Below, piece after piece: positions 54,101-64,000 of a DNA stretch of 64,000 nt (the stretch's first letter is position 1; each line of letters begins with the position of its first letter). The position numbers were made by a program, and so were the translations under genes. Where the stretch lies: the NCBI GenBank assembly GCA_017301975.1, contig JAFLEI010000013.1, forward strand, positions 97,751 through 161,750, in the 5' to 3' direction. This DNA comes from Verrucomicrobiota bacterium. GTDB lineage: Bacteria > Verrucomicrobiota > Verrucomicrobiia > Verrucomicrobiales > Verrucomicrobiaceae. A model generated the notes under the pieces. That model saw only the letters and a program-made list of their open reading frames with translations, made no database searches and was not told the origin of the DNA.

Positions 54101-54912
54101 AATACCACGCATTCGCTCTCCGTCTTCTGTTGCTGGCAGCCGCTCCGCTGCTGGTTGATTGCAGCTCCCCAGCAAACACCTCCGCAGTCAAGGCTGGCTC
54201 CTCGGACGTCGCCAAAGGCAAGGCCGCAGAGAAAGTCGGCCCCGCCAAGGACGAAGATGCTGATGAATACGCCACCGCACCGGATATTTCCGATCCGCTG
54301 GAAAAGCTCAATCGCGGCACCTTCTGGGTGAACGACCAGCTTTACACCTTCATCCTCCGCCCGATCTCGAAAGGCTACGAGTTCATCCTTCCAAGGCCCG
54401 TGCGCAAGGGCATCGACAATGCCTTCGAAAACGTGAAGTACCCGGTGCGGGTCGTGAACTGCACGCTTCAGGGCAAGTTCAAGCGGGCCGGGCAGGAGAC
54501 TGGCAAATTCGTCGTGAACACCGTGGGAGGCGTTGCGGGTATTTTCCGTCCCGCAGAGAACATTCCTGCTCTGGCCAATCTGCCCGAGGAAGACACCGCT
54601 CAAACCTTTGCCAAGTGGGGCATTCCGAACGGCCCCTATCTCGTCCTCCCGGTTCTCGGCCCAAGCAGCCTGCGCGATGGCGTGGGCCTCGCTGGAGACT
54701 ACGCCCTCAATCCGGTCAACTGGCCCTATCTGTGGTGGTACGCCAAAAGATCGAAGCATGACTGGGTCATCGTCCCCCCCTTGGCCAACACGCTGCGCTC
54801 GACACCCGCCCAGATGGAGAAGTATGACTCCATCACGAAAGATGCGGTCGATCCCTATCTCTCCGCACGCAGCGCCTACAGTCAGAACCGCGCAGAAGCG
54901 ATCAAGAAGTAA
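54097..54912 (+). CDS. mlaA: Outer-membrane lipoprotein MlaA (VacJ)
   Basis: 271 residues, overlapping mlaC by 4 nt. The signal ends in LLVDC (Cys22), a lipobox with an unusual Asp just before the Cys. ISDPLEKLNRGTFWVNDQLYTFILRPI, FENVKYPVRVVNC, QETGKFVVNTVGGVAGIF and FAKWGIPNGPYLVLPVLGPSS are MlaA hallmarks. With MlaC it removes misplaced phospholipid from the outer leaflet. It closes a full mlaEFDCA set in one operon, unlike Proteobacteria, where mlaA is often apart. Confidence 0.95.
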   Translation: MKYHAFALRLLLLAAAPLLVDCSSPANTSAVKAGSSDVAKGKAAEKVGPAKDEDADEYATAPDISDPLEKLNRGTFWVNDQLYTFILRPISKGYEFILPRPVRKGIDNAFENVKYPVRVVNCTLQGKFKRAGQETGKFVVNTVGGVAGIFRPAENIPALANLPEEDTAQTFAKWGIPNGPYLVLPVLGPSSLRDGVGLAGDYALNPVNWPYLWWYAKRSKHDWVIVPPLANTLRSTPAQMEKYDSITKDAVDPYLSARSAYSQNRAEAIKK

Positions 54913-54930
54913 AAGCTTGATCTAACCGCA

Positions 54931-54962
54931 CCGAAGGAGAGGGATCATCCTGATCCCTTCGG
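54931..54962 (+). terminator. Terminator after the mla operon (bulged hairpin)
   Basis: GGGATCA and TGATCCC pair around TCC, and outside them CCGAA pairs with TTCGG, with a 5-nt bulge on one side. It lies 18 nt after the mlaA stop. A nearly identical core is found after ligA at 62621. The 54913-55245 gap also holds a second hairpin (55056-55072) and is C-rich; I see no gene in it. Confidence 0.6.
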
Positions 54963-55055
54963 GGTCTCCGAATACAAAACCTTTTCGGTATCCACCGGAT
55001 TAGGGTATAGCGTCCCGCAATGCCCTTCCCGCCGTGCCGCTCCCAAGCAGGTAAG

Positions 55056-55072
55056 GACGCGTTGCGCGCGTC
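55056..55072 (+). terminator. Second hairpin with T-rich tail
   Basis: GACGCG pairs with CGCGTC around TTGCG, followed by TCTCTTTT. This is the best match to a classical Rho-independent terminator in the gap between mlaA and the convergent secretin gene. Confidence 0.55.
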
Positions 55073-55245
55073 TCTCTTTTCGGGTCTGTCACACCCGCAG
55101 GCATTCCAATAAGGTCCGCCGTCCCTGCAGCCTCCTACACCCCGCTGCTCGACCTCGCCCCCCCCTCTAATCCGCCCCCTGAACCCATGCGGACCCCATA
55201 GGAATGATCGCTGCGACGATCTTGCTCCCCGCGCCCCGCCTTATC

Positions 55246-57567
55246 TCACCGTGCGGGAAGCGCCCGTGGGATGTTTTCCAGCCCCGGAGAGCCAAACTGC
55301 ATCGCCTCTTCATACACCTTGCTGCGGCCGCTTTCGATGTTGTTGGGCGTGTCGAGCGGATCGCCTGAGCGCACAATGCGGGGCTGGATGAAGATCAGCA
55401 GCTCTTCACGAGTCGTTTGATTCTGAGTGGTGCCAAAGAGATTGCCCAAGATGGGAATGCGCCTGAGTCCGATGACCCCGTTTTTACCTTTGGTGACTCT
55501 CTCCGTGATCAGCCCGCCGAGAACGACCGTGGCCCCGTTTTTCACCGCCACTTCCGTGAGCAGCTTCTGCGTGCCGATGGTGGGCACGGTGTTGCCGCCG
55601 ATGGACTGCGAACCGACGATGTTGTCATTCACCTGGGCGATTTTCAGGGTCACTTCGTCATCCGAGTTGATCAGGGGAATCACCTCCAGCTTGAGCAGGA
55701 CATCCCGGTAGGTCACGCTCACGCTGTTGCTCGCCACACCGCCGGTGAAGGCGCCGTTAGTCAGGATGTTGGCCGGCACAGCGATGCTCTGACCCGAGGA
55801 GATGACAGACTTCGCGGCGTTCTTCGCATAGATGCTCGGCGTGGCCAGCACCTTGAAGTTGTTGTTGCTGTCGATGACCTTGATGTAGTTGCTCAGCGCA
55901 CCGATCTGGCCATAGAAATTCAACTGCCCGAACTTCGCAGGAAATTGGATGATGTTGGACGCCGCCGTGCTGGAAGTCCCAGAAGTGGAGCTGACCGCAC
56001 CGTTGCGGTTCACGCTGAAATCGGACAGCAGTTGGAGGAAATCGACCCCGTAATTGAAGTTCTTGCCCAGGCTCAACTGGCCGATGATGGCAGAGATATA
56101 AATCTGCTGCGGCCGGATATCCATCTCCTCCAGCAACTGATCAATGCGCGCGATGTGCTCGGGGGAGCCCGAAACAATGAGACTGTTGGACTGAGGATCG
56201 CCAATGAGCAGCGTCTTGCCGACCACCATGGACTCAGGCGCGCCCACGTCTTCCGGATTGTCCAGCAGGCTGCGGTTCGCGTTCGAGTTTCCTTGCGATC
56301 CGGAGGAATTTCCAAAGCTGCCACCTAGGCCGGTATTGGCGCCATAGGCCGTGCTGTTGCTGTTGTCGAAGCCGTTGGAATTGCTGTTGCGGTCATCGGA
56401 GGAGCCTGAGGTCGCGCCAGCTTTGCGACGTGTGCCGCCGCCTCCACCAGGTGCTCCTCCAATGGCGCCGTCGTTGTTGCCCTGAATGTCAGTGTCCTTG
56501 GCCAGCGCATTGTAGGCCACCGAGAGGAAGTCCAGCACATCCAGGTACTTCAGGCGGCGCTTCAGGAAGTTGGATCCGTCACTCTGCTTGTCGAGTTTCT
56601 CGACGAGACCCTTGATGTAGGTGATGTCCACCGGACGACCAATGACAAGGAGCTCATTCGTGCGTCGGTACGGGAAGACTTTGACGCGTGCCGCTGCGGG
56701 GTTGGTCGCGGCGGTGCTCCCATTTCCTGCGGGATTGATGGGCACGGCAGGCATGCCGGGTCTGGCGGCGGCGTTCGGGGTTGCGGCGGCGGGAGTGCTC
56801 GTGGCGCTCTTCGCCTTTTCCTCCTGCTCGAAGATTTCATTGATGATCTCGGCCACCAGCTCCACATCGGAGCGCTCCAGCTTGATCATTTCATTGGAGG
56901 TCTCCGTGGGTGGAACATCGATGATCTGGGCGATCTCGCAGATGCTGCGGATGGTCGTGCTGTTTTCCGTGATGATCAGGGCGGTGTCATTCGAGACGCC
57001 CGTCATCGCACCGTAGCCATGCAGCTTGATCACCTGCTGAAAAGCCTTGGAGGCCTCATCCGCCGAGACGAACTGCAGCGGCAGCACGTAGTGGCAGATT
57101 TCTTCGTTCAGAGGCAGGTCGCGCAGCGAGTTGTACACTTTCAATCCGTCGGCGGTGGGGCTTTTGCCTCCGGCTTGGTTGATCAGCTTCGCCGTGGTCG
57201 CATCGACATTGATGATGGCATACCCATTCAGCAGCAGGGTGGCCTCAATGAAGGCGATGGCGTCCTTCTTCGTGAGCATCTGCGGCGAGATGATGCGCAG
57301 CACCTCCCCCTGCAGGGCGGAATCAAGAATGAGCTTCTTGCCCGTGAGCTGCGTGTAAAAAGGAATGATGGCCTGAATGGGGGCACCGGGGAAATTCACC
57401 TTGATGGAGGCGCCTTCTCCCACAGGCACGTAAGTTCCGGCCGGTGGTAGTGGCGCAGCAGGAGCCTGGGCCTGCGCCTTCGAAGCCTGCCGCATGCCTA
57501 GAATCAAAAGCACCAGCACCACGGCAGTGCGCAGTCGTGTGGGCAGACGGGAAGGGAACTTCGACAT
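55246..57567 (-). CDS. Secretin, GspD-like outer-membrane channel protein
   Basis: 773 residues with a signal peptide (VVLVLLILGMRQASKAQAQ). N-terminal N-domains (VKVNFPGAPIQAIIPFYTQLTG, ELLVIGRPVDITYIKGLVEKLD) are followed by a Gly/Asn/Ser-rich insert with NSNSNGFDNSNS near residues 390-430. The secretin core then reads VATPSIYAKNAAKSVISSGQSIAVP and EVAVKNGATVVLGGLITERVTKGKNGVIGLRRIPILGNLFG. It would form the outer-membrane gate of a type II secretion or type IV pilus-like machine. No other gsp or pil gene is next to it. Confidence 0.9.
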   Translation of the reverse strand: MSKFPSRLPTRLRTAVVLVLLILGMRQASKAQAQAPAAPLPPAGTYVPVGEGASIKVNFPGAPIQAIIPFYTQLTGKKLILDSALQGEVLRIISPQMLTKKDAIAFIEATLLLNGYAIINVDATTAKLINQAGGKSPTADGLKVYNSLRDLPLNEEICHYVLPLQFVSADEASKAFQQVIKLHGYGAMTGVSNDTALIITENSTTIRSICEIAQIIDVPPTETSNEMIKLERSDVELVAEIINEIFEQEEKAKSATSTPAAATPNAAARPGMPAVPINPAGNGSTAATNPAAARVKVFPYRRTNELLVIGRPVDITYIKGLVEKLDKQSDGSNFLKRRLKYLDVLDFLSVAYNALAKDTDIQGNNDGAIGGAPGGGGGTRRKAGATSGSSDDRNSNSNGFDNSNSTAYGANTGLGGSFGNSSGSQGNSNANRSLLDNPEDVGAPESMVVGKTLLIGDPQSNSLIVSGSPEHIARIDQLLEEMDIRPQQIYISAIIGQLSLGKNFNYGVDFLQLLSDFSVNRNGAVSSTSGTSSTAASNIIQFPAKFGQLNFYGQIGALSNYIKVIDSNNNFKVLATPSIYAKNAAKSVISSGQSIAVPANILTNGAFTGGVASNSVSVTYRDVLLKLEVIPLINSDDEVTLKIAQVNDNIVGSQSIGGNTVPTIGTQKLLTEVAVKNGATVVLGGLITERVTKGKNGVIGLRRIPILGNLFGTTQNQTTREELLIFIQPRIVRSGDPLDTPNNIESGRSKVYEEAMQFGSPGLENIPRALPAR

Positions 57568-57585
57568 ATTATTGAAATTACACTC

Positions 57586-57613
57586 AGTATATTGAATTTA
57601 ACCTTAGCGGCAA
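57586..57613 (-). promoter_or_regulatory. Promoter of the secretin gene
   Basis: On the minus strand: TTGCCG (57613-57608), a 16-nt spacer, then TATACT (57591-57586). Transcription would begin near 57579, about 12 nt before the ATG at 57567, so the leader is very short and has no Shine-Dalgarno site. Confidence 0.5.
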
Positions 57614-57706
57614 GGGTTTTAGTTAATACTTATTAAAATTCATGCTTTCCGCCGCCTTCGGAATGCACTCTTGCATGCGTTCTTCCGGCCATGGATGATC
57701 GGACTC

Positions 57707-58477
57707 ATGATCTCCATTCAGGGCCTCACCAAGCGCTTCGGCGCTCAAACTGCCGTCGATCATCTGACTTGGGAGGTGCCTCCGGGCAAGATTGTGGGGC
57801 TCCTGGGCCCGAACGGGGCAGGGAAGACCACCACGCTCAAAATGGTCACTGGCATGCTCCAGCCCGATGAAGGCACCGCGCTGATCTGCGGCGTGAATGT
57901 CACCACGCACCCCATGGAGGCCAAGCGCCTGCTCGGCTTTGTGCCGGATTCCGGCGCTGTGTATGAATCCCTCACCGGCCTGGAGTTCCTCCTCATGATC
58001 GGCGCGCTCTACGGCATCCATGAGGACGAGGCGCGTCCGCGCATCCGCCAGTTCCTGGACTTCTTTGAGTTGGATGAGCAGACGCTCACCACCAAGCTGC
58101 TCGGTGCCTACTCCAAAGGCATGCGGCGCAAGGTCGTCATCACCGCTGCGCTCCTGCACAATCCCAGGGTGGTCCTGTTGGATGAACCTCTGGACGGCCT
58201 GGACGCCAATGCCGCCGTGGGATTCAAGGCGCTGCTGGAAACCCTCGCCCGTGAAGGCAAAACCATCGTTTACAGCTCTCATGTGCTCGATGTGGTCGAG
58301 CGGGTCTGCAATCGCGTCGCCATCATGGCGCAGGGAAAGCTCCTCGTGGAGGGCTCTCCCCAAGACCTGCAGCACCAGCACGGCGCGGACACGCTGGAGC
58401 AGCTCTTCACCCAGCTCACGGGCCTCAGTGGCCTGGAGGCACGCGCCGAGACCTTTGCCAAAAGCATGCTGTCATGA
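57707..58477 (+). CDS. ABC transporter ATPase (ABC-2 type exporter)
   Basis: 256 residues from the ATG at 57707 (MISIQGLTKRFGAQTAVDHL); an earlier start at 57671 adds 12 unlike residues. Walker A GPNGAGKT (34-41), signature AYSKGMRRKV in place of LSGGQ (common in ABC-2 exporters), Walker B VVLLDEPLDGLDA, switch SSHVLDVVERV. It works with the permease gene that overlaps it by 4 nt. Substrate unknown. Confidence 0.92.
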   Translation: MISIQGLTKRFGAQTAVDHLTWEVPPGKIVGLLGPNGAGKTTTLKMVTGMLQPDEGTALICGVNVTTHPMEAKRLLGFVPDSGAVYESLTGLEFLLMIGALYGIHEDEARPRIRQFLDFFELDEQTLTTKLLGAYSKGMRRKVVITAALLHNPRVVLLDEPLDGLDANAAVGFKALLETLAREGKTIVYSSHVLDVVERVCNRVAIMAQGKLLVEGSPQDLQHQHGADTLEQLFTQLTGLSGLEARAETFAKSMLS

Positions 58478-60126
58478 GCACCGACGCCCCCCTGCCAGAG
58501 TCCACCGGCCGCCCGCCCCCCTCGCCCGCAAAGGTGCTGCGCAGCCTGTTTTGGAAGCTGCTGTTTCGCGGACGCGCGGCGCAGCAGGCCGGAGCGCAGA
58601 AAACACGGCGCCAGTTGGGCCTCGGCCTGACCCTCTTCATTTATTCGATGGTCGGCCTCATGCCCGCCCTGTTTTCCCAGTACACGGACCTCTTTGTCTT
58701 TGCCTGCACACTTCATGGTTTTACCCTGATGTTCGCCTCGCTCACCCTGGCCTCCAGTGCTGGCACCATGCTCTTCATGAAAGAGGAGGCGGAGATCCTG
58801 CTGCACCGGCCCGTGACTCCGCAGCAGATGCTGCGTGCCAAGTGCGCCGTGCTGGCTGGCTTTGCCTTCGTGCTCGCCCTTGCGTTGAATCTCGCCGGAC
58901 TCGTCGCCGGTCCTTGGAGCAAAGGCGGTACGTGGCGCTTCATCCCTGCGCATCTGTTTTCCACCGCGCTGCTCATGCTCTTCTCCGCCGCCAGCATCGT
59001 ACTGGTCTACAACGCCTGCCTCAAATGGTTCGGGCGCGAGCGTCTGGACAATTTGCTGACCACTCTGCAGTCACTGCTCACCGTCGTCATGATCTTGGGC
59101 GGGCAGATCATGCCGCGCCTGCTCCACCTGGACTCGTTCAAGAACTTTGACCATCTGGATGCCTGGATGCTCGCTCTGCCGCCCGTCTGGTTTGGCGCAC
59201 TGGATGCCCTGATCACCGGCACCACGCTCCATCTTTCCATGCTCTGGCTGCCGGCGGCGCTCGCCCTCATCGTCACCGCGCTGACGAGCTGGCTGGCGCT
59301 GGAAAAACTCGGCGGCGCGTATGGCCAGGGCCTCATGAATTTGAACGAGTCGGCTGGCACGACCAAGGAGCGCACCAAACCACGCGGCGTGTGGCTGGCC
59401 GCCATCGTCAAGCTGCCGCCGCTGCGCTGGTGGCTGCGGGATCCCGTGGAGCGCGAGTCATTCAAGCTCACCACCGCCTACCTCTTTCGTGACCGCGAAA
59501 TCAAGCTGCGGCTCTACCCCGGTATCGCACCCATGCTCATCATGCCGCTGGTGATGCTCTTTTCCGGCGGCAAGGGGGATGCACAGGGCGCGATGATGAT
59601 GCAGGGCTTTGCCACCTGCTTTCTCGGCATGGTCTCCCTGCAGGCCCTCATGTTTCTCGGCTGCTCCGAGCACTGGCGTGCCGCCGCCTTTTTCCATGTG
59701 GCACCACTGCGGCACTGGACACCGCTGTTTCACGGCGCGCGCAAGGCGGTGATCTGCTGGCTCAGCTTCCCCGTGCTCATCCTGCAAACCGCCCTCATCT
59801 GCGGTCTGCAGCACTCGTGGACGCCCCTCGCACTCAGCCTGCCTGCCGTCCTGTTTCTGCCCACCTTCTCTCTCGTGACCGGCCTCATGGGCCAGTGGCT
59901 GCCATTTTCAAAACCGCCCGAGGACGTCAAGAACACCAGCGCCGGATGCCTGATGATGATGCTCTCCATGATCGCTGCAGGCACCATCGGCGGCCTCTCA
60001 AGTTGGATGTGGCACCTCGGCCACTTCGCCATCTTCCTCGCCCTGGAGGCACTGCTCATGCTGGGCGCCACCGTCCTCATGAAATACCTCATGCGCGACA
60101 CCCCCTGGGTCGCGCAGCCCGAGTGA
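58474..60126 (+). CDS. ABC exporter membrane protein
   Basis: 550 residues with about ten to twelve membrane segments. It overlaps the ATPase gene by 4 nt, which is the main basis for the role. Segments include LGLTLFIYSMVGLMPALFSQ, FTLMFASLTLASSAGTMLF and AGFAFVLALALNLAGLVAG. MKEEAEILLHRPVTPQQMLRAK is a cytoplasmic loop typical of large exporters of this type. It could export a drug, lipid or peptide. No substrate clue in the neighbours. Confidence 0.8.
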   Translation: MSTDAPLPESTGRPPPSPAKVLRSLFWKLLFRGRAAQQAGAQKTRRQLGLGLTLFIYSMVGLMPALFSQYTDLFVFACTLHGFTLMFASLTLASSAGTMLFMKEEAEILLHRPVTPQQMLRAKCAVLAGFAFVLALALNLAGLVAGPWSKGGTWRFIPAHLFSTALLMLFSAASIVLVYNACLKWFGRERLDNLLTTLQSLLTVVMILGGQIMPRLLHLDSFKNFDHLDAWMLALPPVWFGALDALITGTTLHLSMLWLPAALALIVTALTSWLALEKLGGAYGQGLMNLNESAGTTKERTKPRGVWLAAIVKLPPLRWWLRDPVERESFKLTTAYLFRDREIKLRLYPGIAPMLIMPLVMLFSGGKGDAQGAMMMQGFATCFLGMVSLQALMFLGCSEHWRAAAFFHVAPLRHWTPLFHGARKAVICWLSFPVLILQTALICGLQHSWTPLALSLPAVLFLPTFSLVTGLMGQWLPFSKPPEDVKNTSAGCLMMMLSMIAAGTIGGLSSWMWHLGHFAIFLALEALLMLGATVLMKYLMRDTPWVAQPE

Positions 60127-60169
60127 ATGCGCTGACGCAGATGTCTGCAAGGTGGCGTTAGACGCCAGT

Positions 60170-60200
60170 GAAGTGGTCCGCACTCTCCGAGTGCGACTTC
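60170..60200 (+). repeat. Dispersed palindromic element, copy 2
   Basis: GAAGTGGTCCGCAC (60170-60183) is identical to that at 33218. Here CGCACTC pairs with GAGTGCG around TCC, and the outer GAAGT pairs with ACTTC. Just before it TGGCGT-TAG-ACGCCA (60153-60167 area) forms another hairpin. The 60127-60334 gap holds these plus the HicB operator candidate. Confidence 0.5.
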
Positions 60201-60282
60201 TGGGCAGTCATGCAAGCTGACATCGCTCTGAGGACTAAGCGGGCCCACTATCTACGCCAGCCCGAAGCTGATAATCTTGCAA

Positions 60283-60303
60283 ATGCCGTCACAAAAACGG
60301 CAT
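60283..60303. promoter_or_regulatory. Palindrome upstream of the HicB-like gene
   Basis: ATGCCGT pairs perfectly with ACGGCAT around a 7-nt centre. It lies 31 nt upstream of the HicB-like ATG and just after a TGATAAT sequence (60269-60275) that could be a -10 box. This location would fit an autoregulation operator. Confidence 0.45.
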
Positions 60304-60334
60304 GAAATCATTCCAAATGCTCTCATGGTTTCGC

Positions 60335-60559
60335 ATGAGCGCAGAAATCACTTTCACCGTGGCACCCTGCCACGAAACCGGCGGCTACGTTGCCCGCTGG
60401 GATGACCCACTCGGTCGTGGTGGTATCAGTACTCAGGGTGACTCGCTCAACGAGCTTCAGGAAATGGTGGCTGATGCGGTCCAGGTTTTTTTTGAGCCCG
60501 ATGGAAAGCCACCCCAGGTACGGGGCATCTCGCTCGAAGAATTCACGCAGTCTCTCTGA
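60335..60559 (+). CDS. HicB-like antitoxin-type protein, no HicA seen
   Basis: 74 residues from the ATG at 60335 (MSAEITFTVAPCHETGGYVARWDDPL). The pattern VARWDDPLGRGGISTQGDSLNELQEMVADAVQVFFE is the HicB partial RNase-H fold. It lacks the C-terminal DNA-binding helix-turn-helix that many HicB proteins carry. No HicA toxin (about 60 residues, GSHxxF) is found on either side, so it is an orphan or belongs to a HicB-only subfamily. ligA starts 51 nt downstream. Confidence 0.72.
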   Translation: MSAEITFTVAPCHETGGYVARWDDPLGRGGISTQGDSLNELQEMVADAVQVFFEPDGKPPQVRGISLEEFTQSL

Positions 60560-62614
<2,055 letters not shown>

Positions 62615-62620
62615 ACAGGA

Positions 62621-62641
62621 GAGGGATCATCTTGATCCCTC
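62621..62641. terminator. Terminator after ligA, same core as the mla terminator
   Basis: GAGGGATCA and TGATCCCTC form a 9-bp perfect stem around TCT. It lies between ligA (stop 62614) and the convergent efflux gene, whose stop codon it touches. The core matches that at 54941-54957. Confidence 0.6.
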
Positions 62642-63880
62642 GGCCCGCCCCGCGACAACACGAACTCTCGTCGCGATACCAATCGCCACGGCGATCAACC
62701 CCGCAGCAACCGCGAAGGTAAATCGCATGCCCTCAGCGACCGCTTCCGGCCGCGCTGTCGTGATGTCCTTCGTCCCCGTCTCAAAAGCAAACACGGCGCC
62801 CATGACCGCTGCACCGGTGATAAGCCCGAGATTGCGCGACAGATTGAGCATGCCAGAAACGAGTCCCCGGTTTTCCGCGGAGATCGTGCTCATGACGGCG
62901 GTGTTGTTGGCCGTTTGAAACAAGGCGTATCCTGCGGTGGTGATGCTGATGGACGCAACGTATCCGCCGATTCCAGCCGCCATCGGAAGCATGCATAGAG
63001 TGAAACAGCCTGCCGTCATGCCGAGGAGTCCAAGGAGGGTCATGCTGGGTGTGCCAAACCTGTCCACACTGCGACCAGCGGGCACGCCCGTCAGTGCTGC
63101 AACCAGCGGCCCGACAGACATCACCATCCCCACCACGGCCGCACCCAGGCCGAGTGCCCGCGAGAGATAAAACGGCCCGACAACCAGCGTCGTCATGACC
63201 ACGGTGGAGACCAGTCCGCTCATGAGGAGGTTGGCACTCAGCCGTGCATCACGGAACAGGGACAGCTGGATCAAAGGCAAAGCTGCTTTCGTTTCAGCAT
63301 GCACAAATACAGCAGCACCCACGGCAGCAGACAGCAGCAGTGCCATGTTGAGCGGTCCAAATGCACCACGCCCAAGCGTCATGGCCAGCGCGTAAGCTGT
63401 GAGAGTCAGCGCCATCAATGCCATGCCTGGGTGATCCATGCGGACATGCCCATGTCCTCCATGTTTGCGATCCCTAGGCAGGTAATGAAGCACCATCAGA
63501 AAGGCCGCCAGCCCGAGAGGAACGTTGATCAGAAAAAGCGCGCGCCAGCTCCATTCCGCAATCAAAACGCCCCCGAGCGATGGTCCAAGGGCCGTGCCGA
63601 TCGCGGACATGGTGCCCAGCAGGCCCATCGCGCTGCCAGTTCTTTCCTTGGGCACAATCTCACCGACAAACGCCATCGTCAGCGCCATCATGATCGCTGC
63701 TCCCAGGCCCTGCACGGCCCGTGCTGCGATCAACATCCACAGTGTGGTGGCGAACCCGCATGCGATGGATGCAATAGTGAAAAGAATGACACCTGCCTGC
63801 AGCAACCGTCGCCGACCAGTGAGGTCTCCGAGTCTTCCCACGCTGACAATCAGCGTGGTGATGGCAAGCAGGTAGGCTAG
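62627..63880 (-). pseudogene. DHA2-type MFS drug efflux gene, 5' end lost to an IS
   Basis: About 417 residues of an EmrB/QacA-like drug:proton antiporter are intact from LAYLLAITTLIVSVGRLGDLTGRRRLL (second membrane segment and loop 2-3 motif) onward. RAVQGLGAAIMMALTMAFVGEIVPKERTGSAMGLLG and GPSLGGVLIAEWSWRALFLINVPLGLAAF are family hallmarks. The first membrane segment and the true start are missing. Upstream of 63881 the open frame runs on into Arg/His/Pro-rich sequence unlike MFS, because the DNA there belongs to an insertion element. The gene is probably non-functional, unless a new start is used. Confidence 0.75.
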
Positions 63881-64000
63881 GCGGTGTTTGAAAACCCTCA
63901 TCGGCCGTATTGAAGCCAGTCGATGACGGCAGCAAACTCGATGAGGGAGAGGAAATGTGCGGCGAGTTTGTCTCGCCGGGTGCTGGCGCAAGCCCAACGC
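63881..64000 (-). mobile_element. IS5-like insertion sequence, 3' end only
   Basis: The last 120 bases contain the end of an IS: a partial transposase and, after its stop, about 17 nt reading GGGTTTTCAAACACCGC, which look like a terminal inverted repeat. Inside the interrupted efflux gene, CTAG at 63877-63880 fits a target site for IS5-family elements. The other end lies beyond the window. The exact boundary is inferred. Confidence 0.65.
63898..64000 (-). CDS. Transposase C-terminus (IS5-like), cut by window edge
   Basis: The minus-strand frame with stop at 63898-63900 reads RWACASTRRDKLAAHFLSLI, then EFAAVIDWLQYGR and stop. RRDKLAAxFL is the common C-terminal pattern of IS5-family DDE transposases. 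The start and catalytic residues lie outside the window. It uses a different frame from the efflux gene. Confidence 0.7.
   Translation of the reverse strand, partial: RWACASTRRDKLAAHFLSLIEFAAVIDWLQYGR

Noticed and set aside
54963..55245. A gene in the gap between mlaA and the secretin gene
   Set aside because: Short open frames only, C-rich sequence and two hairpins; nothing coding-like.

Overview
This window comes from a member of the Verrucomicrobiota and is almost certainly from Prosthecobacter or a very close relative. The decisive evidence is a three-gene cluster at 8233-11782. It encodes two tubulin homologues (BtubA, BtubB) followed by a TPR protein of the kinesin-light-chain type (Bklc/BtubC). 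This operon is known from Prosthecobacter. Supporting evidence is a DUF1549/DUF1553 plus DUF1501 pair, a giant autotransporter-type beta-strand repeat protein with a PEP-CTERM tail, high G+C coding DNA, and many genes without a visible Shine-Dalgarno sequence.

Layout. 1-3455: DUF1549/DUF1553 protein (cut by the left edge) and its DUF1501 partner. 3512-11782: an unknown membrane protein, a terminator and an AT-rich promoter region, a large membrane protein with two degenerate kinase-like domains, then btubA-btubB-bklc. 11883-20627: nagZ, an orphan promoter and hairpin that may make a small RNA, trpE, a vapBC-type toxin-antitoxin pair, thrH, a PNPOx-like protein, an MlaD-MlaF-MlaE lipid transporter set, a YkgJ-type cysteine-cluster protein and an unknown protein. 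20660-26325: TonB-dependent receptor, AsmA-like protein, accA, a LysM protein and a conserved unknown. 26602-31809: the 1735-residue autotransporter-like protein.

31876-43101: rsmB-type rRNA methyltransferase, an FmdB-like small protein, two FucP-like MFS permeases with a palindromic operator candidate between them, an aldo/keto reductase, a DUF2071 protein, smpB, rpoZ, gmd and a dCMP deaminase. 43254-48161: an exopolysaccharide export set (outer-membrane barrel, Wza-like and Wzc-like proteins). 48394-51390: a LysR regulator divergent from a sugar isomerase/Gfo-Idh-MocA oxidoreductase pair. 51470-54912: a complete mlaE-F-D-C-A operon whose last three junctions overlap by 4 nt. 55246-60126: an orphan secretin and an ABC exporter pair. 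60335-62614: an orphan HicB-like protein and ligA. 62627-64000: a DHA2-type drug efflux gene whose 5' end is replaced by the 3' end of an IS5-like transposase.

How they may work together. The most interesting unit is the bacterial microtubule operon together with the promoter-bearing tandem pseudokinase-like gene directly upstream in the same orientation. That gene could link a membrane/periplasmic signal to the BtubAB filaments, but this is inference from position only. The two Mla-type transporters, the secretin, the TonB receptor, the LysM protein and the exopolysaccharide genes show a large investment in a diderm envelope.

Limits: every call was made by reading sequence and translations without database searches. 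Start codons are uncertain in many genes because Shine-Dalgarno sequences are weak. No tRNA, rRNA, tmRNA or CRISPR array was seen.
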